Shown piece after piece: positions 61,860 through 64,000 of a DNA stretch of 64,000 nucleotides (its first letter is position 1; every line of letters starts with the position of its first letter). A program made the translations under genes and the position numbers. The notes beneath the pieces are model-generated. The model was not told the DNA's origin. It saw only the letters and a list, made by a program, of their open reading frames with translations, and ran no database searches. This DNA comes from Candidatus Microthrix subdominans (lineage in GTDB: Bacteria; Actinomycetota; Acidimicrobiia; Acidimicrobiales; Microtrichaceae), in the NCBI GenBank assembly GCA_016719385.1, contig JADJZA010000001.1, forward strand, positions 1,178,001 to 1,242,000. The letters are read 5' to 3'.

Positions 61860-61871
61860 CGTCGCCCGTCC

Positions 61872-61922
61872 GCCGGGAATCCCCGGCACCCGCGTCCCGC
61901 GCGGAGCCCCGGTGATCGGGGC
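61872..61922 (+). promoter_or_regulatory. Two hairpins in the rpsO leader
   Basis: GCCGGG-AATC-CCCGGC (61872-61887) and GCCCCG-GTGAT-CGGGGC (61906-61922) are perfect 6-bp stems between the hydrolase stop and rpsO. Leaders of rpsO are classical targets of S15 autoregulation in other bacteria. Confidence 0.45.
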
Positions 61923-61963
61923 ACCCTCAGGGAGGCCGGGCCCTACGCCCACACCGGAGCACC

Positions 61964-62245
61964 ATGACCAACCACGTTCCCACCAACATGCCGCCCAAGG
62001 GCGACATCATCGCCAAGCATGCCCGTGACGCATCCGACACGGGCTCGCCCGAGGTGCAGATCGCGCTGCTGACCGCGCGGATCACGCACCTCACCGAGCA
62101 CCTCCGCTCGCACAAGCGCGATCACCACACCCGCCGGGGCCTGCTGCAGATGGTCGGCCGCCGCCGTCGTCTGCTCAACTACCTGAAGAACACCGACATC
62201 GAGCGCTACCGTGCGCTGATCGCCGAGCTGGGGCTCCGCCGCTGA
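61964..62245 (+). CDS. rpsO: 30S ribosomal protein uS15
   Basis: Primary 16S rRNA binder that nucleates the platform. DTGSPEVQIALLTARITHLTEHLRSHKRDHHTRRGLLQMVGRRRRLLNYL is the canonical core. 93 residues; most homologues are 89, and the extra residues are at the N-terminus, where an ATG at 61988 is an alternative. Precedes pnp, the usual partner, but a minus-strand lipoprotein gene lies in between. Confidence 0.97.
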   Translation: MTNHVPTNMPPKGDIIAKHARDASDTGSPEVQIALLTARITHLTEHLRSHKRDHHTRRGLLQMVGRRRRLLNYLKNTDIERYRALIAELGLRR

Positions 62246-62286
62246 TTCGAGCGGCGACTGCGTCGATCAGTCGCTGAATCGGTCAG

Positions 62287-62304
62287 CCGCCGGTCACCCG
62301 GCGG
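62287..62304. terminator. Perfect hairpin between rpsO and the convergent lipoprotein gene
   Basis: CCGCCGG-TCAC-CCGGCGG, 7-bp stem, 4-nt loop that begins with the lipoprotein stop codon. A second stem, CGCCGCT/AGCGGCG (62237-62256), overlaps the rpsO stop. Together they probably end both transcripts. Confidence 0.55.
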
Positions 62305-62635
62305 CGTCGATCAACACATCCGAGCAGGCCGCCAGTGCGTCGGCATCGGTGCCGTTCGGCTGGTAGGCCTCGTCGTCGACATGGTCGACGATCTCGCTCA
62401 CCTCGCCCCCGGTTGCGCGGTAGAGGCAGGCGGCGTAGTTGCGTGCGACGACCGCCCCGACTTCGGTGCCGATGCGCGAGTCGGTGATCACCGCCTCGAA
62501 ATCGCTTTGGGACAGATCGCCCGACGAACCGCACGCGACCATGGGGACGATTGCGATCGCCGCGACGATCGCCGCCAACCGAGGCTGCGCACGGCGGGTC
62601 GGCGATCCGGTGGGGGGCCCACCACGTTGGTTCAT
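62294..62635 (-). CDS. Small lipoprotein of unknown function
   Basis: A 113-residue protein. Arg-rich start (MNQRGGPPTGSPTRRAQPRLA), hydrophobic helix AAIVAAIAIVP and lipobox MVAC, so Cys35 should be lipidated. The mature part has two further Cys (AACLYRATG and LAACSDVL), which could form a disulfide. No family recognised. ATG 62635 is the first sensible start; upstream open sequence is antisense to pnp. Inserted between rpsO and pnp on the opposite strand. Confidence 0.72.
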   Translation of the reverse strand: MNQRGGPPTGSPTRRAQPRLAAIVAAIAIVPMVACGSSGDLSQSDFEAVITDSRIGTEVGAVVARNYAACLYRATGGEVSEIVDHVDDEAYQPNGTDADALAACSDVLIDAAG

Positions 62636-62854
62636 GGCGGTCGAGCGTACCCGGTGAAGCCGCCGGGGCCGCCGGTCGACTACGATGGGCCGTTCACGAA
62701 CGCGGTTGAGTTCAGCCGCCAGTTGCCGCCCCCCGAATACGCAGCCCACTTCGGTGGCCCGCCAGCGTCCAGCGAACAGCTGAGCTGTCCGGCCGTCTTG
62801 ACAGCAGGGATGTTCGGGGGTCGACAACTGACTGCTGGCCTCTCCGCTCCAACC

Positions 62855-62888
62855 GGTGCGCATTGACGCGACGCTGTCGCCGCGCACC
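62855..62888 (+). promoter_or_regulatory. Long hairpin in the pnp leader next to the RBS
   Basis: GGTGCGC (62855-62861) pairs with GCGCACC (62882-62888); inside, GCGAC-GCT-GTCGC (62868-62880) extends the stem. It ends 5 nt before the SD AAGGAGA (62894-62900). In E. coli a pnp leader stem is cut by RNase III for autoregulation; this may be a counterpart. Confidence 0.55.
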
Positions 62889-62905
62889 TCATCAAGGAGA
62901 ACTAC

Positions 62906-64000
62906 ATGGTCACAACGCCAATTGAGGGCGCACTGCGCGTCCGCGCCACGGTCGCCGACGATCCCGCCGGTGACAAAGAGGTCACGATGGAGGCCGGTCG
63001 CCTGGCGTCCCTCGCCGACGGCTCCGTGCTCGTCGGCCTGGGTGACACCCGGGTGCTGGTCACCGCCACCGCTTCCCGCCGGGTCCGCGAGGGCGCCGAC
63101 TTCTTCCCGCTCACCGTCGACATCGAAGAGCGCTCGTACGCCGCCGGAAAGATCCCCGGCTCCTTCTTCCGTCGTGAGGGGCGGGCCTCCGAGGCCGCCA
63201 TCCTCACCGACCGTCTGATCGACCGGCCGCTGCGCCCGTCGTTCCCGAGCACCTTCCGCAACGAGGTCCACGTCGTCGGCCTCGTCCTCGGCGCCGACCA
63301 GGAGAACCCCTACGACGTGCTGGCGCTCAACGGCGCCTCCGCAGCGCTCATGCTGTCCGGCATCCCCTTCGAGGGTCCGGTCGGCGCGGTGCGCCTGTCC
63401 TACTCGGCCGATGGTGAGTGGCTGCCCCACCCAACCTACGCCGAGAGCGATGCCGGTTCCTTCGACATGGTCGTGGCCGGGCGTCAGCTGGACGGTTCCG
63501 ATGGTGAGCCCGGCGACATCGCCGTCATGATGGTGGAAGCCGGCGGCACCGAGGGTGCCTGGGAGCTCTACGAAGAGGGCGCCCCCAAGGTCGACGAGGA
63601 GGCGCTTGCCGCCGGCCTCGAGGCCTCCAAGGCCCACATCGCCGCCATGATCGATCTGCAGCGCCAGCTGGTCGAGGTGCACCACGAGACCCACGGCACC
63701 CCCGAGCCGATCGCTTGGGTGCCGCAGGTGGATTACACCCCGGAGGTGGCCGACGCCGTCGCCGCCGCTGCGGGTGACCGCATCTCGGAGACCGCTGCGA
63801 TCGCCGACAAGGCCGAGCGCACCGCCGCAGAGGCCGCACTGCGTGACGATCTGGTCGCCCAGGTTGCCGGCGCCGCCGATGAGGCCGAGCGTGGCTCGGT
63901 CGAGAAGCAGGCCAAGGCCGCCTTCCGCGCCGCCACCAAGGAGGCGGTGCGCAGCCGCATCGTCAACGAGGGTGCCCGCATCGACGGTCGTGGCCCCGCC
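62906..64000 (+). CDS. pnp: Polyribonucleotide nucleotidyltransferase (3' partial)
   Basis: Phosphorolytic 3'-5' exoribonuclease of RNA decay. The first 365 codons are visible: MEAGRLASLADGSVLVGLGDTRVLVTAT (first RNase PH domain), FFPLTVDIEERSYAAGKIPGSFFRREGR, LTDRLIDRPLRPSFP, then the helical all-alpha linker (about 250-350) and IVNEGARIDGRG, where the second RNase PH domain begins. It runs off the window, so the catalytic second core, KH and S1 domains are not seen. ATG with AAGGAGA 5 bp upstream. Confidence 0.96.
   Translation, partial: MVTTPIEGALRVRATVADDPAGDKEVTMEAGRLASLADGSVLVGLGDTRVLVTATASRRVREGADFFPLTVDIEERSYAAGKIPGSFFRREGRASEAAILTDRLIDRPLRPSFPSTFRNEVHVVGLVLGADQENPYDVLALNGASAALMLSGIPFEGPVGAVRLSYSADGEWLPHPTYAESDAGSFDMVVAGRQLDGSDGEPGDIAVMMVEAGGTEGAWELYEEGAPKVDEEALAAGLEASKAHIAAMIDLQRQLVEVHHETHGTPEPIAWVPQVDYTPEVADAVAAAAGDRISETAAIADKAERTAAEAALRDDLVAQVAGAADEAERGSVEKQAKAAFRAATKEAVRSRIVNEGARIDGRGPA

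Noticed and set aside
62798..62826. TTGACA at 62798 as a pnp promoter
   Set aside because: No acceptable -10 lies 15-19 bp downstream; TACGAT at 62681 is an alternative, but no -35 accompanies it.

Overview
The window is about 64 kb of high-GC bacterial chromosome. Gene content and order point to an actinobacterium (Actinomycetota): ffh-rpsP-khpA-rimM-trmD, rplS-yraN-comM-dprA-xerC-M23 peptidase-rpsB-tsf-pyrH-frr-cdsA-dxr-rseP-ispG, and rimP-nusA-infB-DUF503-rbfA-truB-ribF-rpsO-pnp. The latter two blocks closely resemble the Mycobacterium/Streptomyces chromosome. A PatA-like acetyltransferase with an N-terminal GNAT domain, an archaeal/eukaryotic-type ProRS and many apparently leaderless genes fit a deep lineage such as Acidimicrobiia. 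The class assignment is inference; the phylum is fairly secure.

Layout. 0-4 kb: end of an isoprenylcysteine-methyltransferase-like gene, then the SRP GTPase and a ribosome/tRNA-maturation cluster. 4-24 kb: an accessory stretch separating trmD from rplS. It holds two secreted PepSY proteins, a truncated and an intact DedA protein, a cation diffusion facilitator, a DUF1269 protein, an MgtA-type P-type ATPase, an SGNH lipoprotein, a PRC-barrel-like protein interrupted by a G-only/GC-only tract, two convergent OmpR-type two-component systems, a SNF2 helicase with its SWIM partner, a DrrAB-like ABC exporter and a thiolase preceded by a palindromic operator. 24-31.5 kb: rplS, yraN, a VapBC-type module, a lipoprotein and the comM-dprA-xerC group. 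31.5-41.4 kb: translation factors, UMP kinase, CdsA, and the MEP enzymes Dxr and IspG around RseP. 41.4-41.8 kb: a tandem array of a 74-bp hairpin-forming repeat. 41.8-49.3 kb: NagA, C69 peptidase, flavin amine oxidase, ProRS, a second VapBC module and a branched-chain aminotransferase. 49.3-64 kb: the nusA-infB supercluster through to pnp, which runs off the end.

How the parts fit. Most genes are core information processing (translation initiation, elongation and recycling, tRNA modification, ribosome maturation, RNA decay) plus isoprenoid and phospholipid precursor synthesis. Accessory genes are mainly envelope, ion-transport and sensory functions. Several leaders carry structure suggesting RNA-level control: rimP-nusA (terminator-like hairpin after a promoter), rpsB (helix covering part of the Shine-Dalgarno), pnp (long hairpin next to the RBS), rplS and rpsO. 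Both response-regulator genes carry 11-bp-period direct repeats upstream, and the same core recurs by a PepSY gene. The main anomalies are a one-base frameshift in nusA, the 170-bp A/T-free tract, the 74-bp repeat array, and a DedA gene lacking its N-terminal half.
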